Shown here: positions 1 to 8,424 of the stretch, in pieces
Numbering within the stretch: position 1 is the stretch's first letter
Layout: each line of letters opens with the position of its first letter
Origin: Morganella morganii
GTDB taxonomy: Bacteria; Pseudomonadota; Gammaproteobacteria; Enterobacterales; Enterobacteriaceae
Assembly (NCBI RefSeq): GCF_003996855.1
Contig: NZ_NRQY01000001.1
Span: 2,151,552 to 2,215,551, forward strand
DNA: 64,000 nt
Reading direction: 5' to 3'
Notes under the pieces: generated by a model
Told to the model about the DNA's origin: nothing
The model's input: the letters and a program-made list of their open reading frames with translations, nothing else
Database searches by the model: none
Translations under genes and position numbers: made by a program

Positions 1-1226
1 GCGGTGGCGATACGGCCATCGTACCCGTAGTGCAGCATAGTGGAACGTGCCAGGGAACAGATACTGTCCGCCTGCTCCTGAGTCGGAGCAACAACATCCA
101 GTAAAATACCCAGTTCATAACTCTTAGTCACAGTTTCAGGTTCTGCATCACCCATCACACCGTTTTTACCGTACAGATGGAAATTCATTTTCACGGTATC
201 AGGGTCGATGCTGAGGTTTTTCTCAACACTTTTACGCACTTCCACCAGAATCTTATCCATACCGGCGATCATGATAGGGTCATGAGTACCGGCGATAGTG
301 ATGGTGCGGTAACCGACCGGACGTGCAGCTTCCAGTTTAACGGTATACGGTGTTGATACATGGCGTGAACCGGTTACACGAACCTGTCCGTTACCCAGAT
401 CCTCAAACTTACACTCTTTCAGATCCAGCACGCCGCCCGGTCCCGGTAATACATACGGATTGGATTTCTCATACAGGGTGTGAGCCGCTGCTGAGGTGTC
501 CGTAAATTTACGGATCGGGTTGAATGCTTTCAGGGTGAAACCGGTTTCGTCGATAATACCCATTGCACAGTCGGAGCCGGAACCCGGAGTGGCTGCGATT
601 GCCGCACACTCCAGAATCTTACCGCAGTGCAGTGCCAGACCTTCGTCGAACCCTTTCATAATCGGCAGAGCCGCGAAGCAGCAAGGGTCATAAGCACGGC
701 CGGCCAGTACCACCTGAGCACCGGCTGCCAGTGCTTCCTGGAATGGCTCGACACCCATCTGAGCAACGATATAGGTACTTTCGTCGATCACTTCATGCGT
801 CAGTTCAGGCACGAAGGCCAGCGGCGTGATTTTGCCTGCATCCAGCGCTTCGTGAACCGTTTTCTTCTCAACATCCGCAGGGATCAGGGCCATCTTGAAT
901 GACAGACCTTCTTCCTTTGCCAGTTCCAGAATGATTTCACGGCACCATTCCAGATGAGGCTGTGCACCTGAACCACCGGCAGTACCGATGACAACCGGAA
1001 TATTGTTTTTCACACCCGCTTTCAGCATATAACGCAGGTCGCGCTTTACCCCGGCACGGTCGGTAAAGGCTTTACCGGAACCGAGGTAGTGAGGACCCGG
1101 GTCAGAAGACCCGGCGTCGACGGCGATAAGATCCGGCGATTCTTCCATCGCCTTCATAAAACTCTCTTCCGGAAATCCGTACCCCAGGATGGCAGTAGGG
1201 GACAGGATTTTAAATGTCCTGGACAT
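1..1226 (-). CDS. AtuA-family (DUF1446) protein, 3' end outside window
   Basis: An open frame starts at ATG 1226, behind GGAAG, and runs off the left edge, giving about 408 residues without a stop. The sequence (MSRTFKILSPTAILGYGF at the start, GSGKAFTDRAGVKRDLRY further on, glycine-rich stretches such as GTAGGSGAQPHLEWC) fits the acyclic terpene utilisation AtuA/DUF1446 family, whose biochemical role is not firmly known. It starts 9 bp after mal, so it is the fifth gene of the glutamate mutase operon. Genes of this family commonly follow methylaspartate ammonia-lyase in such operons, so a role in glutamate/mesaconate catabolism is more likely than terpene use. That role is inference. Confidence 0.8.
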   Translation of the reverse strand, partial: MSRTFKILSPTAILGYGFPEESFMKAMEESPDLIAVDAGSSDPGPHYLGSGKAFTDRAGVKRDLRYMLKAGVKNNIPVVIGTAGGSGAQPHLEWCREIILELAKEEGLSFKMALIPADVEKKTVHEALDAGKITPLAFVPELTHEVIDESTYIVAQMGVEPFQEALAAGAQVVLAGRAYDPCCFAALPIMKGFDEGLALHCGKILECAAIAATPGSGSDCAMGIIDETGFTLKAFNPIRKFTDTSAAAHTLYEKSNPYVLPGPGGVLDLKECKFEDLGNGQVRVTGSRHVSTPYTVKLEAARPVGYRTITIAGTHDPIMIAGMDKILVEVRKSVEKNLSIDPDTVKMNFHLYGKNGVMGDAEPETVTKSYELGILLDVVAPTQEQADSICSLARSTMLHYGYDGRIAT

Positions 1227-1235
1227 AATGCTTCC

Positions 1236-2477
1236 TTATGCTTTCGCTTTCAGTACAGCCAGTGTGCGGTTCATTTCGTTATGAACGATGTTCATACCTT
1301 CATCGAAGCCCATGCCCGGCTTGATCAGCATACGCATCGGACGTGTTGCAATCGCGATATGCACACAGGTACGCGCACTGACGTCGGTTTCGTTACAGGT
1401 ACCGCCCTGGTATGCTTCCATACCGTGTTTCTGGCAATACAGAACCGCGTCAGCGATGTTGTGAACAGAACCCAGGTCAGGGGTTTTGATCTGAACCATG
1501 TCGCAGCAGCCGGCATCGGTGAAATCAATGATGTCCTGACAGGTGTTACACCATTCGTCAGCAACGATTTTCACTTTGGAGCCCAGTTTTTTCAGGTGAT
1601 CCATAATGCCTTTCATCAGGCGGATCTGGTCTGGTTTGTTACCTGCGTCAACCGGACCTTCGATGTACAGTTCCAGATCACCGGCCTGCTCCTGGAGGCT
1701 TGCGATATACTCTGCACAGCGAATCGGATCTTTGTCGAAAATTAAACCGATAGTGCCGTAAACGTCGATATGCAGTGACGGCTTGTATGTGTCTTCTGTG
1801 CGTAATTCAACGATACGCTTGGCCAGCCACTCAACATAAGCGCGCAGTTTTTCACCCTGACGGCCCAGTTTTTCATCCACGTTGTTGATAAGGCCGTGCG
1901 GCAGAACGTCAACGTGTTTGAGGATCATTTTGTCCACAGCGTTGTAGCGGTCATCACCACTCTGACCAAACAGAGGGATTGGGTCAGCCACAACCGGCAG
2001 ATGCCATTCGTCACACACGACTTCTGCTTTCAGACGGTTGCTTGCCAGCGCGGTGGCATCGAGCAGAGCCTGGGACAGACCATAACGGATAGCGGTATGC
2101 AGTTGTTTACCTTCCACTTTCAGTTCATCGAAGAACTTAGCGTTGTTACGGAACTCACTGACATCACGGCCTTCCAGCAGCGGTTTGATGTGTTCTTCCA
2201 GGAACGGAATAAAGTTCTCCGCCAGGAATAACGGGTCACGGCCACCTGCACCGGAGTACTGAACCGCGGCACAGTCACCCATCGCCACAGAACCGTTTTC
2301 CAGGATTAACTGGACTGACACACACTCACCTGCCTGACGCACTGCGGTAAAGCCCGGAGTGACCGGCTTGCCGGTATAGACGAAACCGTCGTGACCTGCG
2401 CCGTCTTTGATAGCCTGCTGGTCGTCAAAATAGAAAGATGAGTTACCCACTGTGAACAATGCCTGTTTAATTTTCAT
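1236..2477 (-). CDS. mal: methylaspartate ammonia-lyase
   Basis: Catalyses loss of ammonia from L-threo-3-methylaspartate to give mesaconate (EC 4.3.1.2), the second step of the methylaspartate route of glutamate fermentation. The 413-residue protein is full length. Counting from the start, the residues known from the Citrobacter enzyme fall at the same numbers: Gln172, His194, metal ligands Asp238, Glu273 and Asp307, Gln329, catalytic base Lys331 (in QIKTPDLG), Thr360 and Cys361. It is an enolase-superfamily barrel needing Mg2+ and K+, active in the cytoplasm. The start ATG shares one base with the glmE stop (TAATG), so translation is probably coupled. Confidence 0.97.
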   Translation of the reverse strand: MKIKQALFTVGNSSFYFDDQQAIKDGAGHDGFVYTGKPVTPGFTAVRQAGECVSVQLILENGSVAMGDCAAVQYSGAGGRDPLFLAENFIPFLEEHIKPLLEGRDVSEFRNNAKFFDELKVEGKQLHTAIRYGLSQALLDATALASNRLKAEVVCDEWHLPVVADPIPLFGQSGDDRYNAVDKMILKHVDVLPHGLINNVDEKLGRQGEKLRAYVEWLAKRIVELRTEDTYKPSLHIDVYGTIGLIFDKDPIRCAEYIASLQEQAGDLELYIEGPVDAGNKPDQIRLMKGIMDHLKKLGSKVKIVADEWCNTCQDIIDFTDAGCCDMVQIKTPDLGSVHNIADAVLYCQKHGMEAYQGGTCNETDVSARTCVHIAIATRPMRMLIKPGMGFDEGMNIVHNEMNRTLAVLKAKA

Positions 2478-3922
2478 TATGGTCTTCCTACTAATTTACT
2501 GTGAGATACTGCGTTAATATCATCAATAATCATCTGGAATGAAGCTTCACGTCCCTCTTCGCGGGCACGCTCAGCAACGAAATCATGGTGCATGGACAGA
2601 ACATCATCCGGCAGCGGAACCGCGCCTGCATCAAACACACGGATTGCGCCGTTGTTGTCACGGATAGGCAGCATTTTTCCGGAGTTACACATCGCAGGTG
2701 CGAACGGAATATCCAGAACACCGGCTTCGAATGCGCGGACAGTACCGACTGCAATATCGCCGTTACCCAGCTCAAGAACTTTCTTCATCACTGCGCGGAC
2801 TTCGCGTTTAATCAGTTCCACTTCCAGATCCACGTCTTTGCACGGCGGGAATTTCTGGTCACGGACCATGTTCAGCATCTGGTTAGAGGCACGCAGACCC
2901 TGGCAGTTTGCTTCAGCGGTCGGGATACCGAATGCTTCATGCGGAGATTTGGTGATCACTTTGGTTGCACCGGACATACCGGCAACCGCCGCACCCCAGG
3001 AGATAACTGCTGCCGCACGGGATTCATCTTCAGGGAAACCACCCATCCACTGGTGGAATACAGTACTCAGTTCATAATCTTCGTAGCCGTAAGCGCGGAA
3101 GTATTCATGAGACAGTTCACGCAGGGAGCGGATTGCCGCGATATCCTGCACTAAGTTACCGACCTGGCCGTAACCGACGGTGATGGATTTAACGCCCTGC
3201 TCCAGTGCCACCAGACCTTCGATAATGGCCACAGTGTGGGAGATGAATGGCGGGATCAGCGTACCGGTTAACGGACCGAATGGTTCGCGGTTGATACGGA
3301 TACCATTTTCTTCATATAAACCGATAACGCGGTCGCAGTACTGCCAGTCACGGATGGATTTTTCCAGGGTGACGCGTTTTGCGTAAGGGATGTTATAGGA
3401 GATACCACCGCCTTCGTAACTGGTGAAACCACTCGCCATGGAGATTTCGCACAGCAGACGGGCATCCGGAGTCCCGTGACGGATTTGCAGTGGTTTATCC
3501 AGAGATTCCGTAATGTGACGGCAGGCTGCAACACCGTGGTTAACCACCGGCAGGCCGTTCAGTTTTGAGGTACCGGCCTCAACAGATTTCTGAATACCGA
3601 CTGCCGCTTCTTCATAACGGTTCAGACGGGTATACGCATCGATAGTGGTCGGCAGCAGGTCACACTCTTTCTGCAATTTTTTCAGCAGCTCGATGTGTTC
3701 TTCGATTAATGCAACGCCTGCACGCGGCTGGCTTAATGTGATGCCGTCGCGGTCAGCTTCGAATAATTTTTTGGCAAAGTTTTTATCTTCAGAGATAGTC
3801 GCCTGATATTTGACGCCATCTTCAAAATTTTCCACGTCTTTCCCTGTCACCCAGGTCTTTAATACGTCTTTGCGCTCGGCCATAAAGTCGTCGATTGCAA
3901 TTTTTTTATTCTTCAGTTCCAT
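2477..3922 (-). CDS. glmE: glutamate mutase epsilon (large) subunit
   Basis: Large subunit of adenosylcobalamin-dependent glutamate mutase (EC 5.4.99.1), which rearranges L-glutamate to L-threo-3-methylaspartate. It forms the TIM-barrel, substrate-binding half of the enzyme and pairs with GlmS. The 481 residues match the usual length. Recognisable stretches include RHGTPDARLLCEISMASG and FHQWMGGFPEDESRAAAV. It lies between the activator glmL (21 bp gap) and mal (1-bp overlap), so all four genes are probably on one transcript. No lesion is visible. The separate sigma/epsilon organisation is the clostridial type rather than a fused one. Confidence 0.96.
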   Translation of the reverse strand: MELKNKKIAIDDFMAERKDVLKTWVTGKDVENFEDGVKYQATISEDKNFAKKLFEADRDGITLSQPRAGVALIEEHIELLKKLQKECDLLPTTIDAYTRLNRYEEAAVGIQKSVEAGTSKLNGLPVVNHGVAACRHITESLDKPLQIRHGTPDARLLCEISMASGFTSYEGGGISYNIPYAKRVTLEKSIRDWQYCDRVIGLYEENGIRINREPFGPLTGTLIPPFISHTVAIIEGLVALEQGVKSITVGYGQVGNLVQDIAAIRSLRELSHEYFRAYGYEDYELSTVFHQWMGGFPEDESRAAAVISWGAAVAGMSGATKVITKSPHEAFGIPTAEANCQGLRASNQMLNMVRDQKFPPCKDVDLEVELIKREVRAVMKKVLELGNGDIAVGTVRAFEAGVLDIPFAPAMCNSGKMLPIRDNNGAIRVFDAGAVPLPDDVLSMHHDFVAERAREEGREASFQMIIDDINAVSHSKLVGRP

Positions 3923-3943
3923 TTAATGGCTCCAATAATCTTG

Positions 3944-5335
3944 CTATCTGGTCAAAATCTGCACGCCGGTCTGAGCTGCTGCTTTCGGATACCGGCAGGC
4001 GACGTTGGCTAACAGAGGAAGTAACCCTTGTGAATCCCGGTAGTACTCAAATTCATCCGGCAGCAGAATCTGACGGCCTTTGTTATCGAATTTGCGGTAC
4101 CGCATATACTGTTTGATGTTAAAATCAGCTGTCCGCGACAACCAGCCGCCGGTACCGATGATTTTTCTGACCCGTGATAAATCACGGCCAATCTGCAAAT
4201 CCACTGTACCTGCACAGGTGGTCACCTGCTGTTTTGTGCCCGCATGGCGTTCAGTCCCCAGTGCGACACAAATCCCGGCTAACAGATGGTCATAAACACG
4301 TTCTTCGTCTGTCTGCGGCAGGTAATCAGGGTGCTCATTGACGTAACGGGTGTAGCGGTAAAAGGCATCCAGCTGCTCCGGATGATTCACAAACTGCGCT
4401 TCGGCTAATTCACGGCCTGCCTCACCGGCGATCACCGCCGAGACACGCATACCAAGGTCACCTTCCACAGTCCGCTTCACTTTCGGCTCCGGAATCCCGT
4501 GTAAAATGGTATCCGGCAGTAAGCTGTTGTTGCAGGACGAATAAATATCCGTCGTTGCGCCACCCATATCCATCAGCACAAACTCTTCCCAGCCGGGAAC
4601 GTTGTCACGGATTTGCTGTACTAACTCAAAGACAGAGAATGGTGTCGGACGCGGATCTTCACCGGTCTGCTCAACAATGACGTCCAGTCCCTTGCCCTTC
4701 ACAATCTTTTTCAGAAAGATGTCACAGATAGCTTTACGCGCATCAAACGGGTTCGGACTATCCAGACTCGGTAAAATGTTATTAACGACAGTCAGTTCTT
4801 TATGGCCGAGGATTTCAGCAATATCGTCCTGAATATCACGGTTACCCGCATAAATGATGGAGCAGTTCAGATCGGATTCCGCCAGCATTTTTGCGTTTTG
4901 TAATCCGTATCCTACATCTCCGCCATCAGTCCCGCCGGTGAACAGGAAGATATCCGGGGGTGTCTGTTCGAGTTTGCGGATATCAGTCCGGTTGAGCTTG
5001 TACGCAAAGTGCTGAGACACTTTTGCGCCCGCTGAGTGAGCAGTGACTTTTGCTGACTCAAGGGTAATCGTCGGAACCAGACCCAGTGCCGCTACCGCTA
5101 ACCCGCCTTTGGCGGAAGAGGAATAGTTAATGTTAACTTTCCCGGCTTCCAGTAAAGGACGCGCATCGGACACATTGAGGATTTTATTCAGTACAGTGAA
5201 AAATCCGTCTGCCAGATGGTCAATCGTCGTGGGGGTCAGGGCATAATTCTTTAATTCAATATGATCATCATTTCCCACGTCGAACACGGCACCTTTTGTC
5301 CAGGTTGAACCGATATCTATCGAGACGTTGATCAT
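3944..5335 (-). CDS. glmL: glutamate mutase activator ATPase, MutL/GlmL family
   Basis: The 463-residue ASKHA-fold ATPase begins [19 protein letters not shown], a phosphate-1 nucleotide-binding motif at residues 7-15, with a second glycine-rich site near MDMGGATTDIYSS. Proteins of this family sit between the two glutamate mutase genes and are thought to reactivate or chaperone the B12 enzyme by exchanging damaged cofactor. They are unrelated to the mismatch-repair protein MutL. Its ATG overlaps the glmS stop by one base. The family assignment is firm; the chaperone role is family knowledge and cannot be read from the sequence. Confidence 0.9.
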   Translation of the reverse strand: MINVSIDIGSTWTKGAVFDVGNDDHIELKNYALTPTTIDHLADGFFTVLNKILNVSDARPLLEAGKVNINYSSSAKGGLAVAALGLVPTITLESAKVTAHSAGAKVSQHFAYKLNRTDIRKLEQTPPDIFLFTGGTDGGDVGYGLQNAKMLAESDLNCSIIYAGNRDIQDDIAEILGHKELTVVNNILPSLDSPNPFDARKAICDIFLKKIVKGKGLDVIVEQTGEDPRPTPFSVFELVQQIRDNVPGWEEFVLMDMGGATTDIYSSCNNSLLPDTILHGIPEPKVKRTVEGDLGMRVSAVIAGEAGRELAEAQFVNHPEQLDAFYRYTRYVNEHPDYLPQTDEERVYDHLLAGICVALGTERHAGTKQQVTTCAGTVDLQIGRDLSRVRKIIGTGGWLSRTADFNIKQYMRYRKFDNKGRQILLPDEFEYYRDSQGLLPLLANVACRYPKAAAQTGVQILTR

Positions 5336-5775
5336 TACGCGGTCATTCCTTCTTTACGTGCAGGGCTTTTTGCAATGTCTTTTTGCATAATATCGCAGAC
5401 ATATTCCAGGTCCGTGTTCGGGAAGAACACCCGGTTAAAGCCCATTTCACTGAATTTTTTCTCGATTTCAGCCGGTTCCTGTTTACCGATAACCAGGTTG
5501 CCGCCGACATACAGAAGAATTTCGCCCAGACCACGTTCGATGCAGCGCTCACGCATGCCTAAACAATCCACTTCACCGTGACCGTAAATAGAAGAAACAA
5601 TGATTGCCTGTGCACCGGTTTCAATGGCAGCATCGATATATTCATCCTGGCTGACCATGACACCCAGGTTAATCACATTAAAATTGTGCTGAGAAAACAC
5701 GCGATCTAAAACTTTGTTACCGACGGCATGGCAATCGGCACCAATTACACCCATAACAATGGTAGGCTTCTGCAT
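5335..5775 (-). CDS. glmS: glutamate mutase sigma (cobalamin-binding) subunit
   Basis: A 146-residue Rossmann-type B12-binding protein. The base-off/His-on motif DxHxxG is present as Asp14-Cys-His16-Ala-Val-Gly19, and His16 is the expected lower axial ligand of cobalt. Further family features are the [11 protein letters not shown] and [10 protein letters not shown] segments. With GlmE it forms the active mutase. It is the first gene of the operon, so the operon promoter should lie in the AT-rich spacer upstream. This glmS is the mutase subunit, not glucosamine-6-phosphate synthase. Confidence 0.96.
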   Translation of the reverse strand: MQKPTIVMGVIGADCHAVGNKVLDRVFSQHNFNVINLGVMVSQDEYIDAAIETGAQAIIVSSIYGHGEVDCLGMRERCIERGLGEILLYVGGNLVIGKQEPAEIEKKFSEMGFNRVFFPNTDLEYVCDIMQKDIAKSPARKEGMTA

Positions 5776-6390
5776 GATATACCTCTAAATAAACTGAATA
5801 TTCGGAATTAAAGTTAAAACAAAACCAGTTAAATCCGTTTGGTATTAATTAAGAAAATATCTAAGTAAAAATCTGGTGCTCATCCTTATTTAATTCCTTA
5901 ACTTTCCACTGATGATAATGTGCAATTCAGGGGGTTTAAAAACAATTGATATAAAGTAAGGATATCTTGCAAAAAAGGAATGGTTTTCACAGGGGGATAA
6001 AACAAGATACAGATCACACTTAAATTCCATTTAAAATCAGCAAGATACCATTAAACACAACAAACAAAAACTTTAATTAACAATTATTTAAACCTAATGA
6101 CAAATAAATCAATCCTGATTTTGTGATCATCGTTATATTATTAAATTCACTGCAAATAGCAATTAAATTTTAATGTTTAAACTATAGTTTATAGTATATT
6201 CCATATGAATATATTTTGATAAATAATGACGAAATAGTGTGACGAACATCTTATTAAAGTGTGTAACGCAATGCCGAAAATAAAAAAATAAATGATACAA
6301 AAAAGTAAATTATTTATTATTAATATGATAACAACGCTGATTTGATTTTGTTATTATGACACTGAAATAAACCATTCAGCTCACATAATT
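5776..6390. other. AT-rich spacer upstream of the glutamate mutase operon
   Basis: About 615 bp without a credible coding frame, strongly AT-rich, between the first gene of the glutamate mutase operon and the convergent-side end of the precorrin-2 dehydrogenase gene. It must hold the operon promoter. Several CRP half-sites are visible but none is a full palindrome: TGTGA at 6241, and the reverse strand of atcacac near 6014. No B12 box was found. Confidence 0.5.
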
Positions 6391-6391
6391 A

Positions 6392-6431
6392 CCCCAGCAA
6401 CCACTATTCCGGTGCCGGGGTTTTATTTTTT
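6392..6431. terminator. imperfect hairpin, possible terminator
   Basis: CCCCAGCAACC (6392-6402) pairs imperfectly with GGTGCCGGGG (6411-6420). It is followed on the plus strand by ttttatttttt. It sits just past the stop of the minus-strand precorrin-2 dehydrogenase gene, where it may act as that gene's terminator, although the T-rich side faces the wrong way. Confidence 0.4.
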
Positions 6432-7087
6432 CAGTAAGTTCCGTGTTCTTCGGTAAACTGAGCCAGCAGGTAATTGAGATAATCCGTCAGCAGTTCATCA
6501 TCTTCCAGCGGCAAAAGCTGTTCCAGGGCAGTATCGGTAAAAAATTTCTGCCAAAACAGTCGTTTGGCATCCCGGGAGGCCCGGGTGGCTTTCACCTGCT
6601 CACGCAGTCGTGCCGCAGCCCGCAGTTTAACCGGAGCATCCCCCGGAATGGCCTGCATAATACGGTGTTTCAGGAACTGTGTATAAACAGGGTTGCCGCC
6701 GCAGGTCAGCGCAACCTGAACCGGCGGTACATCAATAGTGGCCGGAGAGATAAATGAGGCATTTTCCGGTGCGTCAGTCACGTTACAGAAGCAGTGGCGG
6801 GCATTTGCCTGTTCCAGCACCTGCTGATTGACTTCCGGTGAATCCGTGGCAGCAAACACCAGCCAGCACTCCTGCGGCCACAGAGCCGCATCGAAAGCCG
6901 CTTCCGTCAGAGTCAGATGCGGGTTTTCCGCCAGTGCGGTAAAATCTCCGCAGAACCCGCGTGCAATAACAGTGACATATGCGCCGGCCTGTAACAGTGC
7001 CCGGCATTTATGTGCAGCGACTTCCCCGCCTCCCACGACCAGACAGGTCTTTCCCCGTAAATCACAAAACAGCGGATAACGCAGCAT
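6431..7087 (-). CDS. precorrin-2 dehydrogenase/sirohydrochlorin ferrochelatase (CysG N-terminal type)
   Basis: Oxidises precorrin-2 to sirohydrochlorin with NAD and can insert Fe2+ to make siroheme. The start was set at ATG 7087 (MLRYPLFCDLRGKT) because AAGGAGA lies just upstream; a longer reading to 7327 has no such support. The 218 residues contain the NAD-binding GGGEVAAHK near residue 19 and the ATDSPEVNQ stretch carrying the expected catalytic Asp. The protein corresponds to the N-terminal half of CysG and lacks the methyltransferase half, which here is the separate cobA. Together they give sirohydrochlorin for CbiK (cobalt) or for siroheme. Confidence 0.88.
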   Translation of the reverse strand: MLRYPLFCDLRGKTCLVVGGGEVAAHKCRALLQAGAYVTVIARGFCGDFTALAENPHLTLTEAAFDAALWPQECWLVFAATDSPEVNQQVLEQANARHCFCNVTDAPENASFISPATIDVPPVQVALTCGGNPVYTQFLKHRIMQAIPGDAPVKLRAAARLREQVKATRASRDAKRLFWQKFFTDTALEQLLPLEDDELLTDYLNYLLAQFTEEHGTY

Positions 7088-7280
7088 AGAGTCTCCTTTG
7101 CAGACAGAGTCAGAATCAGTTGTCTGAATCATATCCTGCCCGTTACCGTGACGCAGCAAAGCGCTGTGCACTTTGCGGGGCAGCGCGTTAAATAGAGGGA
7201 AAGTATTTTCAGCACGGATGCTTGTTATTAATAAAGAGAGAGAAATACTCAGCACCGAGGCCGGGGCTGATAACCGGCAA

Positions 7281-7350
7281 AACGAAAAGTCGCTGTGAAC
7301 ACTTCCCTGTGCGCTCAGGCGCGTCATCCATGACGCGCATGCTTTTCGTT
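7281..7350. repeat. nested inverted repeat
   Basis: A perfect 8-bp hairpin GCGCGTCA-TCCA-TGACGCGC (7319-7338) lies inside an outer perfect pair AACGAAAAG (7281-7289) and CTTTTCGTT (7342-7350). No gene runs through it. It may be a structured transcript or a decayed palindromic mobile repeat. Confidence 0.5.
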
Positions 7351-7443
7351 TCTCTGCCGCTTATCTGCCTTTTACTTTGACATGATGAAAACCGTGGATG
7401 TGGCGTTGAAGAAAAATCAGCGCGGAGGTCATCTGCTAAATTA

Positions 7444-7541
7444 TTCAATTTGCAGCAAGGCGGCAAATGAAAGAAACCGGGGAACATACATCAGTATGTG
7501 ACCCGGTTTATTGAGTGCAGCCAACACGGCTGCGGATTGAA
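7444..7541. repeat. 98-bp palindromic intergenic repeat
   Basis: The ends TTCAATTTGCAGC (7444-7456) and GCTGCGGATTGAA (7529-7541) are inverted copies with 11 of 13 matches. The centre holds a second near-perfect hairpin, AAACCGGGGAACATAC (7474-7489) with GTATGTGACCCGGTTT (7494-7509). The layout resembles the short palindromic intergenic repeats (MITE-like) scattered through Enterobacterales genomes. It sits in the 476-bp gap between pduX and the precorrin-2 dehydrogenase gene. No second copy was noticed in this window. Confidence 0.6.
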
Positions 7542-7563
7542 GAATGACGCAGATGGGGGAGGA

Positions 7564-8424
7564 TTAGCGGACGCCGCCACGGGTCATACACACCTCATGC
7601 ACCTGCGGATAAAACCGATCCAGCTGATGTCTCTGTATCCAGTCATAAATAAAATCTTTGTCGTGCAGGGTGTCATCATAGATAAGCCCGGCCACGCTGC
7701 CGCTGTGCGCGACATTCAGGCCGTAGATCTTTCCTTTATCCGCAAGGGCGTGCAGTTCGCTGAAACCGGGTTTGGGCAGCAGATCCTGACTGGCGATGGC
7801 GCTCAGTGTGGCCGCTTCGCCCAGGCGTTGCGGGTCATGCTGCTCACAGGCTGCGGTAAGCTGTTTCCAGGCCTGAGCCAGCAGGGATTCCCGTGCCAGC
7901 AGTGTGGCACGGCGGTCGCGTTTGTGAAAATCTTCCGTCAGTACCACGTCCGGACTTTCCAGCAGCAGCAGTTTCAGATCCGGCGACCAGCCGAGTGATA
8001 TTTGAGTCTGAGCAGTCTGATGATCAAACAGTGTCAGGGAGGAAAAGAGTGTGCTGTCTGTCGGTTCAATCGCCACACACAGCGCGGCAAGCGTTTCCGG
8101 TGATAATTCATGGCCGTAAAAACGTGCGGTAGCCTGAGCCGTGGCAGCAATATCCGCCGTGCTGCTGGCCAGCCCTTTACCGACAGGAATGGTAGAATCA
8201 TATTCGATCCGCAGCATACCGGTGGCTTCCGGCACAATATCCAGATGTTTCAGTACCCGCTCAAGCATCTGCCGCATGCGGGGCCGTTCCAGCCCCAGCG
8301 GTACACCTTCTTCCACAGAAACATAGCTGTACCAGTTAATGGGACAGGAAACCAGTTTTTCACCTCCGAGAACCCATCCCTGCAACAATTCTCCGCAGGA
8401 TGCCGGACAATGTGCCTCAGCCAT
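7564..8424 (-). CDS. pduX: L-threonine kinase
   Basis: GHMP-family kinase that phosphorylates free L-threonine to threonine-O-3-phosphate, the substrate of CobD, for the (R)-1-aminopropan-2-ol linker of cobalamin. The 286 residues show the N-terminal AHCPASCGELLQGWV signature typical of PduX and the ATP loop PVGKGLASSTA at residues 80-90. It overlaps the end of cobD by 8 bp, so the kinase and decarboxylase are coexpressed. In Salmonella pduX lies in the propanediol operon; here it is in the cobalamin locus. Confidence 0.93.
   Translation of the reverse strand: MAEAHCPASCGELLQGWVLGGEKLVSCPINWYSYVSVEEGVPLGLERPRMRQMLERVLKHLDIVPEATGMLRIEYDSTIPVGKGLASSTADIAATAQATARFYGHELSPETLAALCVAIEPTDSTLFSSLTLFDHQTAQTQISLGWSPDLKLLLLESPDVVLTEDFHKRDRRATLLARESLLAQAWKQLTAACEQHDPQRLGEAATLSAIASQDLLPKPGFSELHALADKGKIYGLNVAHSGSVAGLIYDDTLHDKDFIYDWIQRHQLDRFYPQVHEVCMTRGGVR

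Noticed and set aside
2585..3154. 189-residue plus-strand open frame
   Set aside because: Antisense to glmE with shadow-frame composition.
6241..6256. CRP site upstream of the glutamate mutase operon
   Set aside because: Only the TGTGA half is good; the second half (TCTTA) matches three of five bases, too weak to claim.
7498..7998. Plus-strand open frame over the pduX 3' end
   Set aside because: Begins inside the palindromic repeat and continues antisense to pduX; no sign of coding.
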